From contig NZ_FNJA01000001.1 of the NCBI RefSeq assembly GCF_900104385.1, positions 966,386-1,030,385 of the forward strand: a DNA stretch of 64,000 bases, in the 5' to 3' direction. Under the pieces are notes generated by a model. It worked only from the letters and a program-made list of their open reading frames with translations. It ran no database searches and was not told the origin of the DNA. Shown piece by piece: positions 25,800-33,131 of this stretch. Source of the DNA: Rhodoferax sp. OV413. GTDB lineage: Bacteria > Pseudomonadota > Gammaproteobacteria > Burkholderiales > Burkholderiaceae_C. The position numbers were made by a program, and so were the translations under genes. Every line of letters begins with the position of its first letter. Position 1 is the first letter of the stretch.

Positions 25800-26831
25800 A
25801 TGACACACCGCGCCTTCCTGCAAACCGCCATCGCCAGCGCCGCACTCTTGCTCGCGGCCCCGGTTTTCGCCCAGAACACGCCGATCAAATTCCAGCTCGA
25901 CTGGCGCTTCGAAGGGCCGGCCGCCATGTTCCTCACGCCGGCGGCCAAAGGCTATTTCAAGGATGCCAAGCTGGACGTATCGATTGATGCCGGCAACGGC
26001 TCGGGCGGCGCCGTCACCCGCGTGGCCTCCAGCGTCTACGACATGGGCTTTGCCGACCTGGCCGCGGTGATGGAATTCCACGCCAACAACCCCGATGCAC
26101 CCAACAAGCCGGTGGCGGTGATGATGGTCTACGCCGACACCCCAGCCTCGGTGATGGTGCTCAAGAAATCGGGCATCAAGACCCCGGCCGACCTCAACGG
26201 CAAGAAGCTCGGCGCACCGGTGTTCGACGCCGGCCGCCGCGCGTTTCCGATCTTCGCCAAGGCCAATGGCATCAGCGGCGTGCAATGGACCACGATGGAC
26301 CCGCCGCTGCGTGAAACCATGCTGGTGCGCGGTGACGTGGACGCGATCACCGGCTTCACCTTCACCTCGCTGCTGAACCTGGAAGCCCGCGGCACACCCG
26401 CCAGCGAGGTGCTGGTGCTGCCCTACCCGCAGTTCGGCGTCAAGCTCTACGGCAACGCCATCATCGCCTCGCCCAAGCTGATCAAGGAGAACCCGGCCGC
26501 CGTCAAAGCCTTTTTGAAAGCCTTTGCCAAGGGCATGAAGGACGTGATTGCCCAGCCCGCGGCCGCCATCGAAGACGTGAAGGCCCGCGACGGCATCATC
26601 AACTCCGCGCTGGAGCTGCGCCGCCTGAACATGGCGATCGACACCGCCATCAACACACCCAACGCCCGCGCCGAAGGCTTTGGCAACACCACACCGCCGC
26701 GCCTGTCGCTGATGGCCTCGCAGGTGTCCGACGCCTTTGGCACCAAGACCCGGGTGAACCCGGAAGCGGTGTGGAACGGCAGCTTCCTGCCCAGCGCAGC
26801 CGAGCTGAACGTCTTGCCGGCCAAGAAGTAA
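25800..26831 (+). CDS. NMT1/SsuA-like ABC transporter substrate-binding protein
   Basis: 343 aa. Signal peptide MTHRAFLQTAIASAALLL with cleavage near VFAQ, then an NMT1/THI5-like domain (KFQLDWRFEGPAAMF). GGAG precedes the ATG. Relatives bind sulfonates, nitrate, thiamine-pyrimidine precursors or other small heteroaromatics. Its place next to a purine pathway suggests a purine or pyrimidine-like ligand, but this is inference. The cognate ATPase and permease follow, separated by a dispersed element copy. Confidence 0.88.
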   Translation: MTHRAFLQTAIASAALLLAAPVFAQNTPIKFQLDWRFEGPAAMFLTPAAKGYFKDAKLDVSIDAGNGSGGAVTRVASSVYDMGFADLAAVMEFHANNPDAPNKPVAVMMVYADTPASVMVLKKSGIKTPADLNGKKLGAPVFDAGRRAFPIFAKANGISGVQWTTMDPPLRETMLVRGDVDAITGFTFTSLLNLEARGTPASEVLVLPYPQFGVKLYGNAIIASPKLIKENPAAVKAFLKAFAKGMKDVIAQPAAAIEDVKARDGIINSALELRRLNMAIDTAINTPNARAEGFGNTTPPRLSLMASQVSDAFGTKTRVNPEAVWNGSFLPSAAELNVLPAKK

Positions 26832-26840
26832 ACACTATTC

Positions 26841-26898
26841 TTTTCATAGCTGCTCGCGCAGGTACTGCCTGCGCCAGCGGCCTATTTCTTATAAATTT
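26841..26898 (+). repeat. Dispersed hairpin element, copy 5 (best-preserved)
   Basis: Blocks TTTTCATAGCTGCTC, then a perfect hairpin GCGCAGG-TACTG-CCTGCGC, then CAGCGGCC and TATTTCTTATAAATTT. The last base directly abuts the GTG start codon of the ABC ATPase. It lies inside an operon, so it is either transcribed through or acts as a partial attenuator. Confidence 0.85.
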
Positions 26899-27705
26899 GT
26901 GAATACCCCCGCGTTTGTCGACTTCCGCGACGTCTGGCTGGCCTACAACGACGAGCTGCGGGCGCAAAACCAGTTCGCCGTCGAAGCCATCGACCTGCAG
27001 GTGCAGCAGGGCGAATTCATCGCCATCGTCGGCCCCTCGGGCTGCGGCAAGTCCACCTTCATGAAGCTGGCCACCGGGCTGAAGATGCCGTCCAAGGGCA
27101 GCATCCGCATCGACGGCCAGCCGGTCACCGGCCCGCTGAAGATCTCCGGCATGGCCTTCCAGGCGCCATCGCTGCTGCCCTGGCGCACCACGGTGGACAA
27201 CGTGCTGCTGCCACTGGAAATCGTAGAGCCGTATCGCAGCCAGTTCAAGGCCAAGCTCAAGGAGTTCGAACAGCGCGCGCGGCGCCTGCTGCAAAAAGTC
27301 GGCCTGGCTGGCTACGAAGACAAGTTTCCTTGGCAGCTATCCGGCGGCATGCAGCAGCGCGCCAGCATCTGCCGCGCGCTGATCCACGAGCCCAAGATGC
27401 TGCTGCTGGACGAGCCGTTTGGCGCGCTGGACGCCTTCACCCGCGAAGAGCTGTGGTGCATCCTGCGCGACCTGTGGACCGAGCAGCGCTTCAACGTGAT
27501 CCTGGTCACCCACGACCTGCGCGAAAGCGTGTTCCTGGCCGACACGGTGTATGTGATGGGCAAGAGCCCGGGCCGCTTCATCGTCAAGAAGCAGATCGAC
27601 TTGCCGCGCCCGCGCGAGCTGGAGCTGACCTACACGCCGGCATTCACGGACATCGTGCACGAGCTGCGCAGCCACATCGGATCGATTCGAAAGACCACGC
27701 CATGA
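26899..27705 (+). CDS. ABC transporter ATP-binding protein (SsuB/TauB-type)
   Basis: 268 aa. Walker A GPSGCGKST, Q-loop FQAPSLLPW, signature LSGGMQQR and Walker B LLLDEPFGALD are all intact. It energises import together with the neighbouring permease. The start is a GTG directly abutting the dispersed element; no purine-rich ribosome-binding site precedes it because the upstream 58 bp are the element itself. Its stop overlaps the permease ATG by 4 nt. Confidence 0.93.
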   Translation: MNTPAFVDFRDVWLAYNDELRAQNQFAVEAIDLQVQQGEFIAIVGPSGCGKSTFMKLATGLKMPSKGSIRIDGQPVTGPLKISGMAFQAPSLLPWRTTVDNVLLPLEIVEPYRSQFKAKLKEFEQRARRLLQKVGLAGYEDKFPWQLSGGMQQRASICRALIHEPKMLLLDEPFGALDAFTREELWCILRDLWTEQRFNVILVTHDLRESVFLADTVYVMGKSPGRFIVKKQIDLPRPRELELTYTPAFTDIVHELRSHIGSIRKTTP

Positions 27706-28469
27706 ACGCCAAGACCCTGGAACGCTGGTCGCCCTGGGTGCTGCTGGTGGCCATCGTGCTGCTGTGGCAAGGCATCTGCAGCGCCTTCGACGTGTCGGAG
27801 TTCATCTTCCCCAGCCCCTGGCGCATAGCGACCCAGCTGGTCGAATTCAAGGGCCCGATTGCCCTCCATGCCTGGCGCACCTACTGGGTGACGATGGCCG
27901 GCTTTGGCCTGGCGATTGTGGTCGGCGTGCTGCTGGGCTTTGTGGTCGGCAGCTCGCGCCTGGCCTATGCGGCCATCTACCCGCTGATGACGGCCTTCAA
28001 CGCGCTGCCGAAAGCGGCGTTCGTGCCCATCCTGGTGGTGTGGTTCGGCATCGGCACCGGGCCGGCGATATTGACGGCTTTCCTGATCAGCTTCTTCCCC
28101 ATCATGGTCAACATCGCCACCGGTTTGGCCACCCTGGAGCCCGAGCTGGAAGACGTGCTGCGCGTGCTTGGCGCCAAGCGCTGGGACGTGCTGGTCAAGG
28201 TCGGCCTGCCGCGCTCCATGCCCTACTTCTTCGGCTCGCTGAAGGTGGCGATCACGCTGGCCTTCGTGGGCACCACGGTGTCGGAAATGACGGCCGCCAA
28301 CGAGGGCATTGGCTACCTGCTGATCTCGGCCGGATCGTCGATGCAGATGGGCCTGGCCTTTGCCGGCCTGATGGTGGTGGGCGCGATGGCCATGGCCATG
28401 TACGAGCTGTTCAGCTACGTGGAAAAGCACACCACCGGCTGGGCACACCGCGGCTCGCAGAATGACTGA
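27702..28469 (+). CDS. ABC transporter permease (SsuC/TauC-type)
   Basis: 255 aa, with six predicted hydrophobic segments and the binding-protein-dependent transport motif (EDVLRVLGAKRWDVLVKVGLP region, the EAA loop) that docks the ATPase. It is translationally coupled to the ATPase by an ATGA overlap. It completes a one-substrate importer with the NMT1-like binding protein. The 163 bp downstream up to HiPIP contain no clear terminator. Confidence 0.93.
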   Translation: MNAKTLERWSPWVLLVAIVLLWQGICSAFDVSEFIFPSPWRIATQLVEFKGPIALHAWRTYWVTMAGFGLAIVVGVLLGFVVGSSRLAYAAIYPLMTAFNALPKAAFVPILVVWFGIGTGPAILTAFLISFFPIMVNIATGLATLEPELEDVLRVLGAKRWDVLVKVGLPRSMPYFFGSLKVAITLAFVGTTVSEMTAANEGIGYLLISAGSSMQMGLAFAGLMVVGAMAMAMYELFSYVEKHTTGWAHRGSQND

Positions 28470-28632
28470 GCGCGACTGAGAACGCTTCGCACTCCAGTAG
28501 CAGAGTTAAACCACCGTGTATTGATCCTGGTCAGGGAAATTTGCCCTGGCCTGCGTATGCTCCAGCCACCGTTACTCTTGACGGAGGCAGTCCGCGGACA
28601 CCGCCCACGCGGCCCGCAGGAGATACCCAAAA

Positions 28633-28944
28633 ATGACACATCCACGACGCGTTTTCCTCATGGCCATCGCCGCCACCGGCACAGCCCTTGGCACCCTCAG
28701 CACCGGCGCGCGCGCCCAGGCCAAGGTCGATGAAAAAGACCCGCAAGCCGCCGCCCTCGGCTACGCCGCCGACACCACCAAGGTCGACGCCAAAAAGTAC
28801 CCCAAACATGCCGCCGCCCAGATGTGCAGCAACTGCGCGCTGTACCAAGGCAAACCGGCCGACGCTGCCGGCGCCTGCCCGTTGTTCGCCGGCAAGGTGG
28901 TGGCGGCCAAGGGCTGGTGCAGCGCCTGGGCCAAGAAGGCCTGA
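28633..28944 (+). CDS. High-potential iron-sulfur protein (HiPIP)
   Basis: 103 aa. A twin-arginine signal (PRRVFLMA then a hydrophobic stretch, cleavage near ARAQA) predicts Tat export as a folded protein. The mature part has the four cluster ligands in MCSNC, ACPLF and GWCSAW, binding one [4Fe-4S] cluster; HiPIPs carry electrons in the periplasm. AGGAGA precedes the ATG. The stop overlaps the DUF2256 start (TGATG), so this electron carrier is translationally coupled to a cytoplasmic photolyase module, an odd arrangement. Confidence 0.94.
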   Translation: MTHPRRVFLMAIAATGTALGTLSTGARAQAKVDEKDPQAAALGYAADTTKVDAKKYPKHAAAQMCSNCALYQGKPADAAGACPLFAGKVVAAKGWCSAWAKKA

Positions 28945-29105
28945 TGCCCAGAGACACCAAAGGCTTCAAAGGCAACAAACAGTCGCTGCCCGCCAAGCCC
29001 TGCGTGGCCTGCGGGCGCGACATGGTGTGGCGCAAAAGCTGGGCCAAGAACTGGGCCGAGGTGAAGTACTGCTCCGACGCCTGCCGCAAGGCAAAAAATG
29101 CTTAG
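28944..29105 (+). CDS. DUF2256 zinc-ribbon-like small protein
   Basis: 53 aa. The Cys pattern CVAC...YCSDAC and the conserved WRKSWAKNW core match DUF2256, a short basic protein that frequently sits beside Fe-S photolyase genes (recalled from family context). It likely binds zinc and possibly nucleic acid; the function is unknown. It overlaps HiPIP upstream by one base and the photolyase downstream by 8 nt, so the three are read from one message. Confidence 0.85.
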   Translation: MPRDTKGFKGNKQSLPAKPCVACGRDMVWRKSWAKNWAEVKYCSDACRKAKNA

Positions 29106-30654
29106 GCACCTGGTAGTGGTGCTGGGCGACCAGCTGAACCTGGACTCCTCGGCCTTCGACGGCTTCGACCCCGCGCAGGACGCGGTGTGGATGGCCGAGG
29201 TGGCCGAAGAGTCCACCCACATCTGGTCCAGCAAGCAACGCATTGCGATCTTCCTGGCGGCGATGCGCCACTTTGCGCAGGCTCTGCAGGCTGCAGATCT
29301 ACCGCTGCACTACACCCGCATCGACCAGCCGGATAACCGCGGCAGCTTGGCAGCCGAGCTGCAGCACGCTATAGAAAAACTAGCGCCTCGCGCAATCATC
29401 CTCTGCGCTCCAGGCGATTTTCGCGTATGGAAAGCAATCCAGGCCGTCGCCAAGCAAGCCCAGATTCCGCTGGACGTGCGTGACGACCGGCACTTCTACG
29501 CCACGGTGCGCGAGTTCGCCGCACACGCCAAAGAGCGCAAGACCATCCGCCTCGAATACTTCTACCGCTCCCTGCGCAAACAGCACGGCGTGCTGATGGA
29601 AGGCGAGCAGCCCACCGGTGGCCAATGGAACTTCGACGAAGACAACCGCGAAGCCTTTGGCAAGGCCGGCCCTGGCGACGTGCCACCGCGCAGCACCTTC
29701 GCGCCCGATGCCAGCACGCAGGAAGTCATCGCCCTGGTCAACACCCGCTTCGCCAGCCACCCCGGCACGCTAGACAGCTTTGCCTGGCCCGTCACCCGCG
29801 CGCAGGCCCTGCAGTCGCTGGACGCGTTCATCCAGCAGCGCCTGCCGCTGTTCGGCCGCTACCAGGACGCGCTCTGGCCGGGCGAGGCCTGGCTGTACCA
29901 CTCGCATATTTCCGCCGCGCTGAACCTCAAGCTGCTGGACCCGCGCGAGGTGGTGGCCGCCGCCGTGGCTGCATTTGAGACCGGCCACGCGCCGCTGGCC
30001 TGCGTCGAAGGCTTTGTGCGCCAAATCCTGGGCTGGCGCGAATACGTGCGCGGCATCTACTGGACGCAAATGCCCGCCTACGCCGAGCGCAACGCGCTGA
30101 ACGCGCACGAGCCCCTGCCCGCCTGGTACTGGACCGGCCAGACCGACATGGCCTGCCTGCGCGATGCGATTGAACAAACCCTGGCCCACGGCTACAGCCA
30201 CCACATCCAGCGCCTGATGGTCACCGGCCTGTTCGCCCTGCTGCTAGGCGTGGAGCCGCAGCAGGTGCATGCCTGGTATTTGTCGGTCTACGTCGATGCG
30301 GTGGAATGGGTGGAGCTGCCCAACACCTTGGGCATGGCGATGTACGCCGACGGCGGCCTGATGGCCAGCAAGCCCTACATCGCCACCGGCAAGTACATCG
30401 AACGCATGGGCAGCAAGCAGCATTGCGCCAGCTGCCGCTACGACCCGGCGCAGCGTGAAGGCGAGCGCGCCTGCCCCTACACCACGCTGTACTGGGACTT
30501 TCTGGCCCGGCACGAGAAGCTGCTGGCCGCCAACCCGCGCATGTCCCTGCAGGTCAAGAACCTGGCACGCTTGAGCGATGCGCAAAAGCGGGCCGTGGCC
30601 GACCGGGCCGCCGCCATCCGCAGCGGTGCGGTCGGCAGCCTGACTCCTGTTTAA
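29098..30654 (+). CDS. Cryptochrome/photolyase-related protein (FeS-BCP / PhrB-like)
   Basis: 518 aa, normal for the bacterial (6-4) photolyase/FeS-BCP branch. An N-terminal alpha/beta domain (LVVVLGDQLNLDSSAF) is followed by an all-helical FAD domain (GYSHHIQRLMVTG). The four cluster ligands are visible: one Cys in MACLRD and three in HCASC...ACPYT, spaced C-x2-C-x12-C as in Agrobacterium PhrB. It probably repairs (6-4) photoproducts or senses light. It is coupled to DUF2256 upstream and followed 17 nt later by an SDR gene. Confidence 0.92.
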   Translation: MLRHLVVVLGDQLNLDSSAFDGFDPAQDAVWMAEVAEESTHIWSSKQRIAIFLAAMRHFAQALQAADLPLHYTRIDQPDNRGSLAAELQHAIEKLAPRAIILCAPGDFRVWKAIQAVAKQAQIPLDVRDDRHFYATVREFAAHAKERKTIRLEYFYRSLRKQHGVLMEGEQPTGGQWNFDEDNREAFGKAGPGDVPPRSTFAPDASTQEVIALVNTRFASHPGTLDSFAWPVTRAQALQSLDAFIQQRLPLFGRYQDALWPGEAWLYHSHISAALNLKLLDPREVVAAAVAAFETGHAPLACVEGFVRQILGWREYVRGIYWTQMPAYAERNALNAHEPLPAWYWTGQTDMACLRDAIEQTLAHGYSHHIQRLMVTGLFALLLGVEPQQVHAWYLSVYVDAVEWVELPNTLGMAMYADGGLMASKPYIATGKYIERMGSKQHCASCRYDPAQREGERACPYTTLYWDFLARHEKLLAANPRMSLQVKNLARLSDAQKRAVADRAAAIRSGAVGSLTPV

Positions 30655-30671
30655 CCCAACCGAAAGCCCCC

Positions 30672-31421
30672 GTGCCCTCCACCACACCCCAGATAGCCCT
30701 GGTCACCGGCGCCCGCGGTGGCATAGGCCGTGAAGTCGTCGCCCAGCTGCGCCAGGCCGGCCACCGCGTAGCAGCCGTGGGCCGCGATGCCGCCACCCTG
30801 GCCGAGGTGCAAGCCGACGCCCACATTGCCGCCGACACCACCACGCCCGAGGGCGCCATAGAAGCCATCGCCGCCTGCGTGGCCCAGCTGGGCGGCCCGC
30901 CCACGCTGCTGGCCCACTGCGTAGGCAGCACGCTGATTGCGCCCCTGCACCGGAGCACGGCAGCCCAGTACCGCGAGGTCATGCGCGTCAATCTGGACAG
31001 TGCCTTCTTCATGCTGCAAGCCTGGGTCGAGGCCTTGCGGGTCGCCAAGCTGCAAGGCGCCGCCGTGCTCGCCTCCAGCGTGGTGTCGCGTATAGGCGTG
31101 GCCAACCACGAGGCGATTGCCGCCGCCAAGGGCGGCATCGAAGCCCTGGCCCGCAGTGCGGCCGCCACCTACGCCCCGCTAGGCCTGCGCGTCAACGTGG
31201 TGGCGCCCGGTATGACCGACACGCCCATGACCGCCAGCATGCTGCGCATGGACGCGATGCGCGAAGGCGCGGGCAAGCAGTACCCGCTGGGCGGTGTGCA
31301 GACTGCGGTGCAGGTGGCGGATGCCATGGCCTGGTTGCTGTCCGATGGTGCGGCGCGCATTACCGGGCAGGTGATTGCGGTGGACGGTGGGTTTACGACC
31401 GTGCGGCCGTTGGTGAAGTAG
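30672..31421 (+). CDS. SDR-family protein lacking the catalytic tyrosine
   Basis: 249 aa from a GTG. The dinucleotide motif TGARGGIG and the structural Asn region (RVNLDSAFF) are intact and Ser is present (LASSVVS). The YxxxK motif reads IAAAK (NHEAIAAAKGG), so the catalytic Tyr is Ile while the Lys remains. It may be non-catalytic, use another acid, or act as a nucleotide-binding regulator. It sits 17 nt after the photolyase and is probably in the same operon. Confidence 0.88.
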   Translation: MPSTTPQIALVTGARGGIGREVVAQLRQAGHRVAAVGRDAATLAEVQADAHIAADTTTPEGAIEAIAACVAQLGGPPTLLAHCVGSTLIAPLHRSTAAQYREVMRVNLDSAFFMLQAWVEALRVAKLQGAAVLASSVVSRIGVANHEAIAAAKGGIEALARSAAATYAPLGLRVNVVAPGMTDTPMTASMLRMDAMREGAGKQYPLGGVQTAVQVADAMAWLLSDGAARITGQVIAVDGGFTTVRPLVK

Positions 31422-31452
31422 GCGTAGCTGCTGGCGGCGATTGCTATTTAAT

Positions 31453-31507
31453 AGATAGCTTCTACCGCAGGTGAAATAAGCGCTAGGGGCACTTTTTTCT
31501 TAGAAAA
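31453..31507 (+). repeat. Dispersed hairpin element, copy 6, with a partial head copy before it
   Basis: GATAGCTTCTACCGCAG, TAAGCGCTAGGGGC and ACTTTTTTCTTAGAA. Immediately upstream, 31423-31439 holds a second, truncated head (GTAGCTGCTGGCGGC), suggesting two insertions or one nested event. It sits just after the SDR stop and could end that transcription unit. Confidence 0.7.
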
Positions 31508-31577
31508 TCTGCTCGAACGGCACGCGTAACGACAGCGTCGAGGTGCGCGGCACGCGCTCGACCAGTTTCGAATTGCC
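31500..31577 (-). pseudogene. Possible C-terminal remnant of a truncated gene
   Basis: On the minus strand a frame reads KLVERVPRTSTLSLRV then PFEQIF and stops with a TAA lying in the edge of the element. The residue pattern and terminal Phe look like a real protein end, perhaps an outer-membrane protein, but the upstream part is missing and the family is not recognised. Confidence 0.25.
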
Positions 31578-31607
31578 AGAGCAAGTCCGTGTGGCATGCT
31601 CAAACAT

Positions 31608-32120
31608 ATGAAGAAAAAATCCAGACCTTCGCCAGCCTGGCCTCGCCGCATGATTGCCCATGCAATGGACATCACCCAGTACGTCATCCTGTCAGCGCTG
31701 CAAGTATTCACGCTCTTTCGCCTGGGAAATATGCAACTGGATGGCCTCCTGGCATTCGCTGGCGCAACAGCGGCACTACTGTTTGGGTTTACATCCTTGC
31801 AGTTCAATCGCGCTCGAGCATACCCAACAGGTCCAACTCAAAGACGTAGCTTGGTGGTGGCTGAATTGGCTCTACGGTCAACATTAGCGTTCGTAATGGG
31901 GGCAGCTATAGCCGCAGTACTATTTTCACTTTTGATTGACGCCTACTCACCAAGACCTTGGACCGGCTACCCTCGACTTGGACTTCCCCTCTTATGTGCA
32001 TTCATCCCCACGGTATTCATGATTTACGCGCTCCTCACATTCGTGAAAGCCACACGCATCCTCGTACACGGTATGTTTTTGCGGATTGACCCCAGAAGTC
32101 TTTCAAGACGGCAGAAGTGA
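31608..32120 (+). CDS. Hypothetical membrane protein
   Basis: 170 aa from MKKKSRPSPAWPRR. Four hydrophobic segments (about 23-40, 45-62, 88-108 and 125-148) follow a basic N-terminus, and the C-terminus is basic (RIDPRSLSRRQK). No family recognised. Base composition is visibly more AT-rich than its neighbours, with less GC-biased third positions, and it lies between two degraded gene ends. It is plausibly a recent import or an orphan. Confidence 0.55.
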   Translation: MKKKSRPSPAWPRRMIAHAMDITQYVILSALQVFTLFRLGNMQLDGLLAFAGATAALLFGFTSLQFNRARAYPTGPTQRRSLVVAELALRSTLAFVMGAAIAAVLFSLLIDAYSPRPWTGYPRLGLPLLCAFIPTVFMIYALLTFVKATRILVHGMFLRIDPRSLSRRQK

Positions 32121-32241
32121 CATTCAACATATGCGAGCACAGGTAGCGAGCCACCGAATCGGACTCATTCCTTTTGCGACGGACGAAGATAAAGCAGAAC
32201 CCCCCTGCAAGCACCCGACTCCGCTGATGAAGCACCGCCCA

Positions 32242-32433
32242 TTTACGCGCCACGAAATGGTCGCCCGCGCCCCGCGGCAGCCGCAGCGTGTCCAGCAGGC
32301 CGAGCAGCACGAACGCGGCGGCGACCACGAAGGCCAACTTGTATTCGACGGCCGGCGCGGCGAAGCGCAACGCGCCGGATAGCCCCTCACCCAAGCGCAC
32401 CGCCATCGCACCCAGGGTGATGCCGGCGACCAT
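32242..32433 (-). pseudogene. C-terminal fragment of an MFS-type transporter
   Basis: About 64 codons on the minus strand read as the last two membrane helices and tail of a major-facilitator transporter (YKLAFVVAAAFVLLGLLD then a tail ending DHFVARK). Upstream it is cut off at a dispersed element; downstream similarity ends at the Lys codon and runs into unrelated sequence. No start or N-terminal part exists. The gap 32121-32486 otherwise holds only the element at its right end. Confidence 0.5.
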
Positions 32434-32442
32434 GCTATGGAT

Positions 32443-32499
32443 TCCGTAGCTGCTTACGCAGATAGAACCAGCGCTAGAGGCCGTTTTTATTTAAAGAAA
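32443..32499 (+). repeat. Dispersed hairpin element, copy 7 (supplies the leuD-like 3' end)
   Basis: CGTAGCTGCTTACGCAGA, CCAGCGCTAGAGGCC and GTTTTTATTTAAAGAAATT. The complement of its tail encodes the last residues (Asn-Phe-Phe-Lys) and the TAA of the LeuD-like protein; its head abuts the MFS fragment. Confidence 0.8.
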
Positions 32500-33131
32500 T
32501 TAGCCAGGCGCACACGGGTGTTGCCGGCCACATCGCGCATCCACGGATGCTGCTGCCAGTGCTGTGCGGCAAACGCCTGGATCTGCGCCTGGTAGGTGAG
32601 CGACAGGCCGATCACGTCCAGCCCTTCCAGGAACATCTGGCGGTGCCGGTCGCTCAGGCTGAACGCCGCATCCACGCTGGCGCTGCGCACCCGCATGCGG
32701 TCCACGTCGATCTGCAGCTCGCCCTGCTGGTCGGCATCGTGCATCAACGCGGCGATTTGCTCCTGCGGCAGCATGGCCAGCAGCAGCCGGTTGTTCATGG
32801 CGTTCGAATAAAAGATCTCGCCAAAGCTGGGAGCGATCACCGCCTGGATGCCGTATTGCTGCAGCCCCCACACTGCATGCTCGCGGCTGGAGCCGCAGCC
32901 AAAATTGGCCCCGGCTACCAGGATGCGGGTCTGCGCATAGGCGGACTGGTTTAGCACGCAGTCGGGCCGCGGCTGGCCCTGGGCGTCAAAGCGCAGGTCG
33001 TACAACAGGCCCTGGGCCAGGCCGGACTTGTCTATGCCGTGCAGAAACTGCTTGGGCATGATCTGGTCGGTGTCCAGGTTCTCGATGCGGATGGCGGCCA
33101 TGCGGCCTTGGACTAACTTGTTTTCAGCCAT
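32487..33131 (-). CDS. leuD: Aconitase-family small subunit (LeuD-like)
   Basis: 214 aa from MAENKLVQGRMAAIR. Swivelling-domain subunit of isopropylmalate dehydratase-type hydratases, with NLDTDQIMPKQFL and ANFGCGSSREHAVW intact. It pairs with the LeuC-like gene, whose stop it overlaps by 8 nt. Context (LysR, Bug protein, dehalogenase-like hydrolase; no leuB) argues for a catabolic hydratase/isomerase rather than leucine synthesis. The last codons derive from a dispersed element. Confidence 0.88.
   Translation of the reverse strand: MAENKLVQGRMAAIRIENLDTDQIMPKQFLHGIDKSGLAQGLLYDLRFDAQGQPRPDCVLNQSAYAQTRILVAGANFGCGSSREHAVWGLQQYGIQAVIAPSFGEIFYSNAMNNRLLLAMLPQEQIAALMHDADQQGELQIDVDRMRVRSASVDAAFSLSDRHRQMFLEGLDVIGLSLTYQAQIQAFAAQHWQQHPWMRDVAGNTRVRLANFFK

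Noticed and set aside
28522-28527. TGATCC upstream of the HiPIP gene, like the -35 of singlet-oxygen ECF sigma promoters
   Set aside because: No acceptable -10 at the right spacing; a six-base match alone is expected by chance.
29370-29430. Possible dispersed element inside the photolyase gene (CTAGCGCCTCGCGCAATC...)
   Set aside because: The corresponding residues (IILCAPGDFRVWKA) match the conserved family motif, so the likeness to the element is probably chance.
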